This document shows positions 1-5,278 of a stretch of 6,916 nucleotides of DNA, piece after piece. The position numbers and the translations under genes were made by a program. A model generated the notes under the pieces. The model made no database searches. It worked only from the letters and a program-made list of their open reading frames with translations, and was not told where the DNA came from. Numbering within the stretch: the first letter of the stretch is position 1; each line of letters starts with the position of its first letter. The stretch is taken from contig CALERA010000103.1 of the NCBI GenBank assembly GCA_937908275.1, positions 1 to 6,916 on the forward strand, in the 5' to 3' direction. The DNA comes from an uncultured Desulfarculaceae bacterium (GTDB taxonomy: Bacteria; Desulfobacterota; Desulfarculia; Desulfarculales; Desulfarculaceae).

Positions 1-1359
1 TGCCCGCTGCTCGAGGACCCGGGCCCAGCCGGGCCAGAGGGGGGAGAGATGGGCGCGGCCGTTTTGGAGGGGGAAGGTTTGGCCGGGGTTGAGCAGGTCC
101 ACCAGGGTCCCGTTGGGGGTCTCGGGCAGGCGGATTTCCTGGCTGACGGGCTTGGGTTCGGCGCTGACGGCGATGACCAGCCATTGCTCCGGGCAGCGGC
201 GGGAGAAGACCAGGCGGAGGTGGGAGAGGGCCAGCTCGCGGTAGTCGCCGCTGGCCAGGGCGGGGCAGGTCCGGCGCAGGCCGGCCAGGCGACGGATGGC
301 GGCCGGCAGGTCGGGCTGGGGGGGATGGGCCTGGAGGGCGGCCAGGTCCAGGGCCGGGCGCAGGGGCCAGTCGTCGGCGGGGTTTTTCATGCCGGCGAGG
401 CCGAATTCGCTGCCGTAATAGACGGATGGCGCGCCGGGCATGGTGAAGAGCAGGCAGTAGACCGGATAGAGGTGGGCCGGGTTTTTCAGGCGGCTGGCCA
501 GGCGGTTGACGTCGTGATTGTCGGCGAAGGAGTAGAGATTGCGGCCTTGGCAGAGGCCGTAGTGACCGAACTGACGGCGCAGGGTGTAGGCGATCTCAAA
601 ATAGTTGGCGTCGTTGTGGCTGGAGAAAAGGCCCTTGTAGGCCTCGTAGTTGGTGACCGCGTCCAGGCCGTCCTGCTCCAGGTAGCGGCGATAGTCGCCG
701 GCCACCACCTCGCCCATCAACCAGAAGCCGGGCTTGAGGTCGCGGCAATGGCGGCCCAGGTCCTGGAGGAAGGCGGGGGGCAGGTGGTCGGCGGCGTCCA
801 GGCGCAGGCCGTCGGGGTCCCACTCGCGCAGCCAGGTGGTGATGGCCTCCCAGAGGTGGGAGCGCACCTCGGCATTGTCCAGGTTGAGCTTGACCAGGTC
901 CTGGCAGCCGTTCCAGGTCTGGTAGGTGAAAGGATCGCCCAGGGGGCTGGGGTGGGCGAAGTCCAGGTGGAACCAGTCGCGGAAGCGGGAGGCGGGACCC
1001 TGGGCCAGGACGTCGCGGAAGGCCCAGAAGTCGCGCCCCACGTGGTGGAAGACGCCCTCCATGACCAGCTTGAGGCCCCGGGCGCGGACCTGGTCGGCCA
1101 GCCAGGCCAGGGTCCGGTCGTCGCCCAGGCGGCGGTCCACGTGGAAAAAGTCCGCGATGTCGTAGCCATGGGCCGAGGATTCCAGCACCGGCCCCAGGTA
1201 GATGGCGTTGGCCCCCAGGTCGCGGGCCTGGTCCAGCCAGGGGACCAGGCGGTCCAGGCGGGGGACCGGGGCGGCGGCGAAGTCGTTGCGCTGGGGCGCG
1301 CCGCAGAGGCCCAGGGGGTAGAGGTGGTAGAAGACGGCCTGATCGACCCAGTGGGTCAT
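1..1359 (-). CDS. GH13 alpha-amylase-family glycoside hydrolase, cytoplasmic (3' end beyond window)
   Basis: Probable retaining alpha-glucan hydrolase or transglycosylase of the alpha-amylase (GH13) family. 453 codons are visible with no stop before the window edge. The protein starts MTHWVDQAVFYHLYPLG, the usual first strand of the (beta/alpha)8 barrel. Catalytic signatures are in order: GLRLDAADH with Arg186 and nucleophile Asp188, LMGE with acid/base Glu217, and FADNHD with His282 and transition-state Asp283. YYGSE (about 314-318) lies near the barrel's end. From about residue 385 it looks like the start of the usual C-terminal beta domain. Region I is unusual: EGVFHH (101-106) where DGVFNH is normal. 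There is no signal peptide, so it should act in the cytosol, on glycogen, maltodextrin or a related glucoside; the substrate cannot be told. The ATG is set by AAAGGAGG six bases upstream. A TetR-type operator lies just before it, suggesting control by the neighbouring regulator. Confidence 0.93.
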   Translation of the reverse strand, partial: MTHWVDQAVFYHLYPLGLCGAPQRNDFAAAPVPRLDRLVPWLDQARDLGANAIYLGPVLESSAHGYDIADFFHVDRRLGDDRTLAWLADQVRARGLKLVMEGVFHHVGRDFWAFRDVLAQGPASRFRDWFHLDFAHPSPLGDPFTYQTWNGCQDLVKLNLDNAEVRSHLWEAITTWLREWDPDGLRLDAADHLPPAFLQDLGRHCRDLKPGFWLMGEVVAGDYRRYLEQDGLDAVTNYEAYKGLFSSHNDANYFEIAYTLRRQFGHYGLCQGRNLYSFADNHDVNRLASRLKNPAHLYPVYCLLFTMPGAPSVYYGSEFGLAGMKNPADDWPLRPALDLAALQAHPPQPDLPAAIRRLAGLRRTCPALASGDYRELALSHLRLVFSRRCPEQWLVIAVSAEPKPVSQEIRLPETPNGTLVDLLNPGQTFPLQNGRAHLSPLWPGWARVLEQRA

Positions 1360-1375
1360 GGCGGGCCTCCTTTCT

Positions 1376-1392
1376 GTACCGATCGGTATAGT
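1376..1392. promoter_or_regulatory. TetR-type operator upstream of the amylase gene
   Basis: The site reads GTACCGATCGGTATAGT and contains the perfect 12-bp palindrome TACCGATCGGTA (1377-1388). It is identical to the site in the tetR promoter except for the two central bases (AT here, TA there). The shared sequence extends beyond the palindrome into TAGT, which argues against chance. It lies a few bases upstream of the amylase ribosome-binding site (1366-1373), so a bound dimer would block the promoter or early elongation. By analogy with the tetR promoter, TTGGCC (1397-1402) and TACAGA (1373-1378) could be -35 and -10 with 18-base spacing. That would start the mRNA inside the Shine-Dalgarno, so the true amylase promoter remains unclear. 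Confidence 0.75.
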
Positions 1393-1400
1393 AAACGGCC

Positions 1401-1423
1401 AACAAAAACCGGCCTGGGGCCGG
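1401..1423 (-). terminator. Rho-independent terminator of tetR
   Basis: On the minus strand a perfect 6-bp GC stem, CCGGCC-CCA-GGCCGG, is followed at once by TTTTTGTT. It begins 17 bases after the tetR stop codon. It separates tetR transcription from the amylase gene, whose operator begins only a few bases further on, so the amylase gene should have its own start of transcription or depend on read-through. Confidence 0.8.
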
Positions 1424-1440
1424 ACCCGACCGCGCACGGC

Positions 1441-2007
1441 TTAGGAATAGATGCCGTGCATGAACTGGTGGACCAGGTTGAAGACCATCCCGTCGCTGGG
1501 CTCCAGGAAGCCGTTGAGCACCAGGCCGATGAAGGTGTTGACCTGGCCCAGGTAGCTGACCGCGTAGCGCTGCTGGCGGCCCTTCATGTTGCCGTGGTCC
1601 CGGGCGGCGGCGAGGAACAAATCCACCAGCAGGGTCTGCTGACGATGGGCCCAGGGGCGCACCGCCAGGCTGGATTCGCTCTGGTGCGGCCCCAGCCAGA
1701 GCGAGAGTTGTAGGCGGTAGAACTCCGGGTTTTGCTTGGCGAAATCAAAATAAGCCCCGGCCAGGCGGTAGAGGGTCAGGGGCAGGTCGCCCTGGTAGTC
1801 GGCCGCCGGGCGCACGGCCTCCAGCAGGGCCAGGAAGTTGACCTGCAACAGCTCGTCGAGCAAGCCGGCCTTGGAGCCGAAGTAGTGGTAGAGGGTGGGC
1901 TTGGTGACGCGAGCGGCGCGGGCGATCTGCTCCACCCCCACCGCCTCGTAGCCCTTGGCGGCGAAGAGGCGCAAGGCCTGGTCCATGATGTTCTGGCGGT
2001 TGTCCAT
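1441..2007 (-). CDS. TetR/AcrR-family transcriptional regulator
   Basis: 188-residue one-component repressor of normal family length. Residues about 5-50 form the TetR DNA-binding domain, with the helix-turn-helix in VGVEQIARAARVTKPTLYHYF (23-43) followed by GSKAGLLDELL. The remaining roughly 135 residues would be the helical ligand-binding and dimer domain; it shows nothing that identifies the ligand. The reading frame stays open upstream to 2451, but that stretch is promoter and repeat DNA. The ATG at 2007 gives the normal N-terminus and has GGGAGGG six bases upstream. The gene has its own promoter, with a palindromic operator in the spacer, and its own terminator. A matching operator precedes the downstream amylase gene, so the inferred role is autorepression plus control of the amylase. 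The family call is secure; the target is inferred. Confidence 0.93.
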   Translation of the reverse strand: MDNRQNIMDQALRLFAAKGYEAVGVEQIARAARVTKPTLYHYFGSKAGLLDELLQVNFLALLEAVRPAADYQGDLPLTLYRLAGAYFDFAKQNPEFYRLQLSLWLGPHQSESSLAVRPWAHRQQTLLVDLFLAAARDHGNMKGRQQRYAVSYLGQVNTFIGLVLNGFLEPSDGMVFNLVHQFMHGIYS

Positions 2008-2033
2008 GCCCGGCCCTCCCGGGGCCTGGGGAT

Positions 2034-2062
2034 AGTGTACCGTACGGTATAGTGGTTGGCAA
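2034..2062 (-). promoter_or_regulatory. Candidate sigma-70 promoter of tetR
   Basis: On the minus strand TTGCCA (2057-2062, 5 of 6 to the -35 consensus) is followed after 17 bases by TACACT (2034-2039, 4 of 6 to the -10). Transcription would begin around 2027, leaving a short leader that still contains the GGGAGGG ribosome-binding site (2014-2020). The 17-base spacer holds nearly the whole TetR-type palindrome, the classic layout for repression by blocking polymerase. Confidence 0.6.
2037..2053. promoter_or_regulatory. TetR-type operator in the tetR promoter
   Basis: The site reads GTACCGTACGGTATAGT, with the perfect 12-bp palindrome TACCGTACGGTA (2038-2049). It lies between the -35 and -10 boxes of the tetR promoter and matches the site before the amylase gene at 15 of 17 bases, both mismatches being at the centre. 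Repeated half-sites of this form are typical of TetR dimers. Autorepression is inferred. Confidence 0.78.
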
Positions 2063-2160
2063 GAAAAAGACGAGAACTCGCCCCGGCGTCGGGCGACGCC
2101 ACGCGCCGACCGGGCGGACCCCTGGTTTGGCGACGACGGCCTTCCCTCTCCTGGCCGTGG

Positions 2161-2184
2161 CGAGCGCAGCGAAGCAATCTCCGG
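2161..2184 (-). repeat. Dispersed intergenic repeat, copy A (truncated)
   Basis: On the minus strand this reads CCGGAGATTGCTTCG followed by CTGCGCTCG, identical over all 24 bases to the copy at 5034-5057. It then diverges and lacks the closing GCAATGA seen in the other two copies, so it looks truncated. It lies in inverted orientation to the copy at 2306-2344. I recall similar elements between genes in deltaproteobacterial genomes; that recollection was not checked. Confidence 0.7.
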
Positions 2185-2224
2185 CACTAACGTTGATAAG
2201 GACAGGACCAGGAAAAGCCTAGCT

Positions 2225-2255
2225 ATTGCAGTGGGATCAGGCGACGCCGCGCAAT
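2225..2255 (-). repeat. Possible degenerate copy of the dispersed repeat
   Basis: On the minus strand this 31-base segment begins ATTGC, ends GCAAT and contains GTCGCCTG. Copy B also spans 31 bases from ATTGC to GCAAT and has the same internal octamer, shifted by two bases. The remaining positions differ widely. It may be an old copy or a chance resemblance. Confidence 0.35.
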
Positions 2256-2305
2256 AACGAGCCAGGGAGGCGGAGAAAAGACGAAGAGAAGGGGGAGGGA
2301 AAAAA

Positions 2306-2344
2306 CCGGGAGATTGCTTCGTCGCCTGGTGGCTCCTCGCAATG
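2306..2344 (+). repeat. Dispersed intergenic repeat, copy B
   Basis: It begins CCGGGAGATTGCTTCG, has its own middle (TCGCCTGGTGGCTCC), and ends TCGCAATGA. The ends ATTGC (2313-2317) and GCAAT (2339-2343) are complementary, so the element can fold. On the minus strand the fold is followed after seven bases by six T residues (2300-2305), so it could act as a weak terminator for transcripts from lgt. Confidence 0.7.
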
Positions 2345-2347
2345 ACC

Positions 2348-2377
2348 CCCTGGTTTGTTTTCGCAAAAATACCAGGG
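2348..2377. repeat. Hairpin-forming dyad in the lgt-tetR interval
   Basis: CCCTGGT (2348-2354) and ACCAGGG (2371-2377) form a perfect 7-bp outer stem. The enclosed TTGTTTTCGCAAAAAT can add about four more pairs with two mismatches and a small loop. There is no T tract on either side, so a terminator role is not supported. It overlaps the end of one direct repeat (2344-2357). Confidence 0.5.
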
Positions 2378-2654
2378 CCTAACTCAATCGGCCGACCAGC
2401 CCGAACGCCTGAGAGTCGCGCGCTTACCTTGTCGCTCGGGGCTCCCCGCACTGACGGCTAGCTCCCAATAGTTCAGAAAATATCAGCAAAAGGCCGGGCC
2501 AGCGCACGGGCTCGCAGCGCGCGGGCCAATCGCCAAAATGGCTATTAATGACTAACTTATACCGATTTTATTGAGGCGAAATAGCGGAAACTGGACAGCG
2601 CCCCGTTTTCCAGGACGATGCCCCCCATATCCCAGGCGACAGGCCAGGCCGGGC

Positions 2655-3545
2655 CTAGCGCTTGCCGGCCTTGGCCTTGCCCTTGGCCGGCTTGCCGCCG
2701 GACGGGTTCTTGGCCGGGCGGGCGGCCCGGGCCGGGGCGGCGGCCGGCGCCGGGGCGGGGTCCTGGGGGTGGCGCACCAGCCAGGCCAGGTAGATGGCCC
2801 CGGCCGCGGCCATGGCCAGGCTGAGCCACTGGCCGGTGGTGAGGCCCAGGGCCAGGAAGCCCAGCCAGGCGTCGGGTTCGCGCACGAACTCCACCAAAAA
2901 GCGCACCAGGGAATAGCCCAGGAGGAAGACCGCGGTCACCCCGCCGGTGGGCAGGCGGTCGCGCAGGAGCCAGAGGATGAAAAAGAGCAGCGGGCCTTCG
3001 CCAAAGGCCTCGTAGAGCTGGGAGGGATGGCGGGGCAAGGGGCCGCCGTAGGGGAAGACCATGGCCCAGGGCAGGTCGGTGACCCGGCCGAAAAGCTCGC
3101 CATTGATGAAGTTGCCGATGCGCCCGAACATCAGGGCCCAGGGCGCGGCCAGGGTGATGGCGTCGGCCGCCGGCAGGATGGGAAGCTTCTGGCGGCGCAG
3201 GTAGACCACCGCCGCGGTCACCGCGCCGATCAGCCCGCCGTGGAAGGACATGCCGCCGTGCCAGATGGCGATGATCTCGATGGGGTCCTGGATATAGCGG
3301 GCCCAGTCGGTCCACTGGTAGAAGACGATCTCCCCCAGGCGCGCGCCCACCAACAGGCCGGCCAAGGCCCAGAACATGAAGCCCTGCACCCGGTCGGCGT
3401 CGTAGGCCGGGGCGGTTTTGGCCAGGCGGCGCTGGACGATGAAGTAGGCGGTGACAAAGCCGAACAGGTACATCAGGCCGTACCAGCGGATGGCCAAGGG
3501 ACCCAGGCGCAGGGCCACCGGGTCGATCTGGGGATAGGTGAGCAT
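2655..3545 (-). CDS. lgt: Prolipoprotein diacylglyceryl transferase
   Basis: Inner-membrane enzyme that moves the diacylglyceryl group of phosphatidylglycerol onto the lipobox cysteine of prolipoproteins, the first step of lipoprotein maturation. The 296-residue protein carries the Lgt hallmarks: HGGMSFHGG (96-104; His102 corresponds to the essential His103 of E. coli), GRIGNFINGELFG (141-153, with Arg142), HPSQLYEA (173-180) and FVREPD (220-225). About seven hydrophobic segments can be seen (near 19-38, 53-75, 92-115, 122-140, 184-198, 203-221 and 239-258). Residues 262-296 form an Ala/Pro then Lys/Gly-rich tail not needed for the fold. The ATG has AAGGAAGG eight bases upstream; the frame is open further upstream, but that part overlaps another gene. 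It is last in a three-gene operon, 32 bases after the preceding stop. Confidence 0.97.
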   Translation of the reverse strand: MLTYPQIDPVALRLGPLAIRWYGLMYLFGFVTAYFIVQRRLAKTAPAYDADRVQGFMFWALAGLLVGARLGEIVFYQWTDWARYIQDPIEIIAIWHGGMSFHGGLIGAVTAAVVYLRRQKLPILPAADAITLAAPWALMFGRIGNFINGELFGRVTDLPWAMVFPYGGPLPRHPSQLYEAFGEGPLLFFILWLLRDRLPTGGVTAVFLLGYSLVRFLVEFVREPDAWLGFLALGLTTGQWLSLAMAAAGAIYLAWLVRHPQDPAPAPAAAPARAARPAKNPSGGKPAKGKAKAGKR

Positions 3546-3577
3546 GGCGATTACCTTCCTTGGGCCGTCGCGCCGGC

Positions 3578-4174
3578 CTAGGGTCCCTCGATGCGCAGGG
3601 GGGTGACCACGGTGTGGGACTGCTTGCCGATCAGGTCGCGCAGGGTGGTCTCCACCCGGTAGTCGCCCGGGGGCAGGCCGGAGAGGCTGTAGGTGAAGGT
3701 GAGGGGGAAGCGGTCGGGGAAGTTGCGGCTCTGACCGCCGAAACGGCCGAAGTCGCGCCGGCCGCCCACCACCCGGCCCCAGGCGTCCACCAGGTTGAAG
3801 TCCGCGGTGAGATTGTAGGAATAGATCCCGGCCTTCTGGTCGTGGCGCACCGCGAAGCCCACCGGCTCCAGGTAGAGGATCAGGGGCTCGCTGGGGCGAT
3901 AGACGTTGTCCACCCGGGGGATGAACTGGCCGTAGCCGCTGGGTGGGGCGGCGGTGAGGTGGACGTTGAGGGCGGTGAAGGGCAGCTCGCCCCAGGCCAG
4001 GGCGGTGGCCCGGCGCAGGGACTCCAGGGTGCCGGCGGGGTCCTTCTGGTCCAGGGCGCGGCGGGCGTCGTCCAGGGCCTGGTTGAAGGCGGCCGGGGCG
4101 GCCACGGCCGGGGGAGCCAAAGCCAAGGGGCCGGCCAGGGCCAGCATCAGGATAAAGCAAGCCAGACGGATCAT
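3578..4174 (-). CDS. Exported protein of unknown function
   Basis: 198-residue protein of no family I can name. Residues 1-26 look like a Sec signal peptide: Arg3, a hydrophobic core through about residue 22, and an Ala-Val-Ala type cleavage site. The mature part opens with a short helical segment (about 28-60) and continues as a probably beta-rich region with VYRPSEPLILYLEPVGFAV (91-109), LVDAWGRVV and a closing GLPPGDYRVETTLRD. This layout resembles Ig-like or macroglobulin-like beta-sandwich domains, which is inference only. There are no catalytic motifs and no lipobox, so it should be soluble in the periplasm. Its ATG overlaps the stop of the upstream glycosyltransferase (ATGA), with AAGGA nine bases upstream, so the two are probably coupled in translation. 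Position between a glycosyltransferase and lgt suggests an envelope role. Confidence 0.85.
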   Translation of the reverse strand: MIRLACFILMLALAGPLALAPPAVAAPAAFNQALDDARRALDQKDPAGTLESLRRATALAWGELPFTALNVHLTAAPPSGYGQFIPRVDNVYRPSEPLILYLEPVGFAVRHDQKAGIYSYNLTADFNLVDAWGRVVGGRRDFGRFGGQSRNFPDRFPLTFTYSLSGLPPGDYRVETTLRDLIGKQSHTVVTPLRIEGP

Positions 4175-4941
4175 TTACCGCGATCCTTCAAGCCCCGTCT
4201 CAACTCGCGCAGGCGGGTGTATTTGGTGAGGGTGTAGAGGGACTCCAGGCGGGCGGCCAGGTAGCCCTCGAAGCCGTCCAGGAAGCCCAAGCGCAGGAGA
4301 TAGCGGGAGAAAAAGGCCCAGGCGGCGTGGCCCCAGGCCGAAAAGCCGCTGGCCTGGCGGCCGCGCTCGGCCATCTGGCGGGCGGCCTGGGCGGAGTAGA
4401 CGTCCATCCGGCGCAGGTACTCGCCCACGGTCTGGTAGGAGTGGTGCTCCACGAAACCGGGCAGGCGGCCCAGGTCGCCCTGGACCTCCAGGCGCTCGTG
4501 GACCTCGCGCCTGATCCAGGCCCCGGCCCCGCGCCGGTGCAGGCGCAGGTGGCGCTCGCCGGCGTAGCCGCCGTGGCGCAGGTGGCGGCCGAAGAAAAAC
4601 ACCTGGTAGTTGAGCTCGTAGCCGGCCTGGCAGGGCTCCGGCCCGGCGCGCAGGGCCTGGAGGGCGGCCCGGAGCTGGGGATCGGGGCGCTCGTCGGCGT
4701 CCAGGCAGAGAATCCAGTCGCTGGTGCAGAGCTGGGCGGCGGCGTTGCGCTGGTCGGCGTAGCCGGTGAAGTCGCGCCGGACCACCAGGGCCCCGGCCGC
4801 CTCCAGGAGGGCCAGGCTGTCGTCCGTGGAGCCGGAGTCCACGGCCACGATCTGGTCGGCGACGCCATCCAGCGCCGCCAGCCAGGCGGGCAGGTTGGCC
4901 GCCTCGTTGCGGCAGATCAGGGCGACGGACAGGGTTGGCAT
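4171..4941 (-). CDS. Family 2 glycosyltransferase, WaaE/KdtX-like (LPS core)
   Basis: 256-residue GT-A glycosyltransferase of the WaaE-like group, whose known members add a sugar (glucose in the best-studied case) to the inner core of lipopolysaccharide on the cytoplasmic face of the inner membrane. It opens PTLSVALICRNEAANL, the typical nucleotide-sugar strand. DSGSTD (35-40) and the metal-binding DADE (81-84) follow, then ERHLRLHRR (129-137) and VHERLEV (147-153), both characteristic of this group. Residues about 205-225 are aromatic and hydrophobic and could sit on the membrane. Sugar donor and acceptor cannot be read from sequence. The ATG at 4941 fits the start of the domain, although the best Shine-Dalgarno (GGAGG, 4954-4958) is rather far away at 12 bases. 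It is the first gene of the operon, overlapping the next gene by four bases. Confidence 0.92.
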   Translation of the reverse strand: MPTLSVALICRNEAANLPAWLAALDGVADQIVAVDSGSTDDSLALLEAAGALVVRRDFTGYADQRNAAAQLCTSDWILCLDADERPDPQLRAALQALRAGPEPCQAGYELNYQVFFFGRHLRHGGYAGERHLRLHRRGAGAWIRREVHERLEVQGDLGRLPGFVEHHSYQTVGEYLRRMDVYSAQAARQMAERGRQASGFSAWGHAAWAFFSRYLLRLGFLDGFEGYLAARLESLYTLTKYTRLRELRRGLKDRGK

Positions 4942-4975
4942 CGCGGGTCGGGGCCTCCGTGGCGGTTTTCAGGCA

Positions 4976-5005
4976 GTTATAACAGCTAAGCGGGGGGGTT
5001 GTCTT
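4976..5005 (-). promoter_or_regulatory. Candidate promoter of the glycosyltransferase-lgt operon
   Basis: On the minus strand AAGACA (5000-5005, 4 of 6) and TATAAC (4976-4981, 5 of 6) are 18 bases apart, and the spacer contains a run of seven C residues. This is the only AT-rich -10-like box close upstream of the glycosyltransferase gene and would give a leader of about 28 bases. The -35 box is weak, so the call is tentative. Confidence 0.4.
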
Positions 5006-5033
5006 GTCCGGGCGGTGACGGAAGGGGGAAGAC

Positions 5034-5064
5034 CCGGAGATTGCTTCGCTGCGCTCGCAATGAC
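5034..5064 (+). repeat. Dispersed intergenic repeat, copy C
   Basis: It begins CCGGAGATTGCTTCG and ends GCTCGCAATGACA. Its first 24 bases match copy A exactly, and its two ends match copy B. The ATTGC and GCAAT ends are complementary. It lies just upstream of the candidate promoter of the glycosyltransferase operon. Confidence 0.7.
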
Positions 5065-5176
5065 AGAAACGAAAACAAAACAGAAAATGAAACCCTCTCG
5101 CTAACAGGCGAAGTCCGCGTCAAATCCGAACCAAACCAACCCCGGTCATCCTCTCTCTACCCCCTCGGCTTTCTTT

Positions 5177-5200
5177 GGGGAAGGGGGTGTGGGGGCGGGG
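5177..5200 (+). other. G-quadruplex-type motif, plus strand
   Basis: Four G tracts (5177-5180, 5183-5187, 5191-5195 and 5197-5200) are separated by loops of two, three and one bases. This fits the usual pattern for a potential quadruplex. It lies on the strand opposite to the genes, so it would form in DNA and not in the sense transcript. Confidence 0.5.
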
Positions 5201-5225
5201 TCCCCGGCCAGCTCTGCTGGCTGGG

Positions 5226-5274
5226 GTGCGGAAGACCCCTTTCTTTGGCCCCCAAAGAAAGGGGTCTTCCGCAC
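5226..5274. repeat. Perfect 23-bp inverted repeat, probable 3' hairpin of the phosphoesterase operon
   Basis: Two 23-base arms (5226-5248 and 5252-5274) are exactly complementary around the loop CCC; the left arm begins GTGCGGAAGACCCC and ends TTTCTTTGG. It starts 36 bases after the phosphoesterase stop codon. There is no T tract on the minus side, so it is not a classical intrinsic terminator. It could protect the 3' end of the mRNA or be a repeat element. The decamer CTTTCTTTGG in its left arm recurs in direct orientation at 5169-5178. Confidence 0.75.
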
Positions 5275-5278
5275 ATCT

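Larger units (their letters stand above)
2063..2654. other. Non-coding stretch between lgt and the tetR promoter
   Basis: No convincing gene is present. The stretch holds two inverted copies of a dispersed repeat (2161-2184 and 2306-2344), a possible degenerate third copy (2225-2255), a near-perfect pair of direct repeats (2117-2129 and 2344-2357) and a hairpin at 2348-2377. The part from about 2460 to 2600 is less GC-rich than the surrounding genes. I see no classical terminator after lgt: no strong stem followed by T residues. The open frames crossing the stretch translate to low-complexity, repeat-derived sequence. Confidence 0.7.

Noticed and set aside
49..1713. Long open frame on the plus strand (about 554 codons) opposite the amylase and tetR genes
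   Set aside because: It lies antisense to two well-recognised genes, crosses the tetR terminator and the amylase operator, and translates to Gly/Val/Ala/Gln-rich sequence with no recognisable domain. Long antisense frames are expected at this GC content. The plus-strand frames at 2571-3581, 3560-4237 and 4327-4989 are dismissed for the same reason.
2008..2451. Upstream extension of the tetR frame to an ATG at 2451
   Set aside because: The extra 148 codons translate promoter, operator and repeat DNA. TetR proteins start about ten residues before the helix-turn-helix, and the ATG at 2007 has a good ribosome-binding site.
2558..2566. TATACCGAT as a third TetR operator
   Set aside because: Only one half-site is present; the opposite half is TTTTA instead of CGGTA, and no promoter or gene start lies nearby.
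2557..2628. Small minus-strand frame of 23 codons after lgt (MGGIVLENGALSSF...)
   Set aside because: There is no ribosome-binding site at a usual distance, no recognisable motif, and such short frames are common by chance.
3546..4160. Upstream extension of the lgt frame to 4160
   Set aside because: The extension overlaps the exported-protein gene in another frame and reads as Pro/Arg/Gly-rich shadow sequence. The ATG at 3545 matches the Lgt N-terminus and has AAGGAAGG upstream.
4157..4162. Leu-Ala-Cys near the start of the exported 198-residue protein as a lipobox
   Set aside because: The Cys is residue 6, before the hydrophobic core of the signal peptide, so it cannot be a lipoprotein cleavage site even though lgt is next door.
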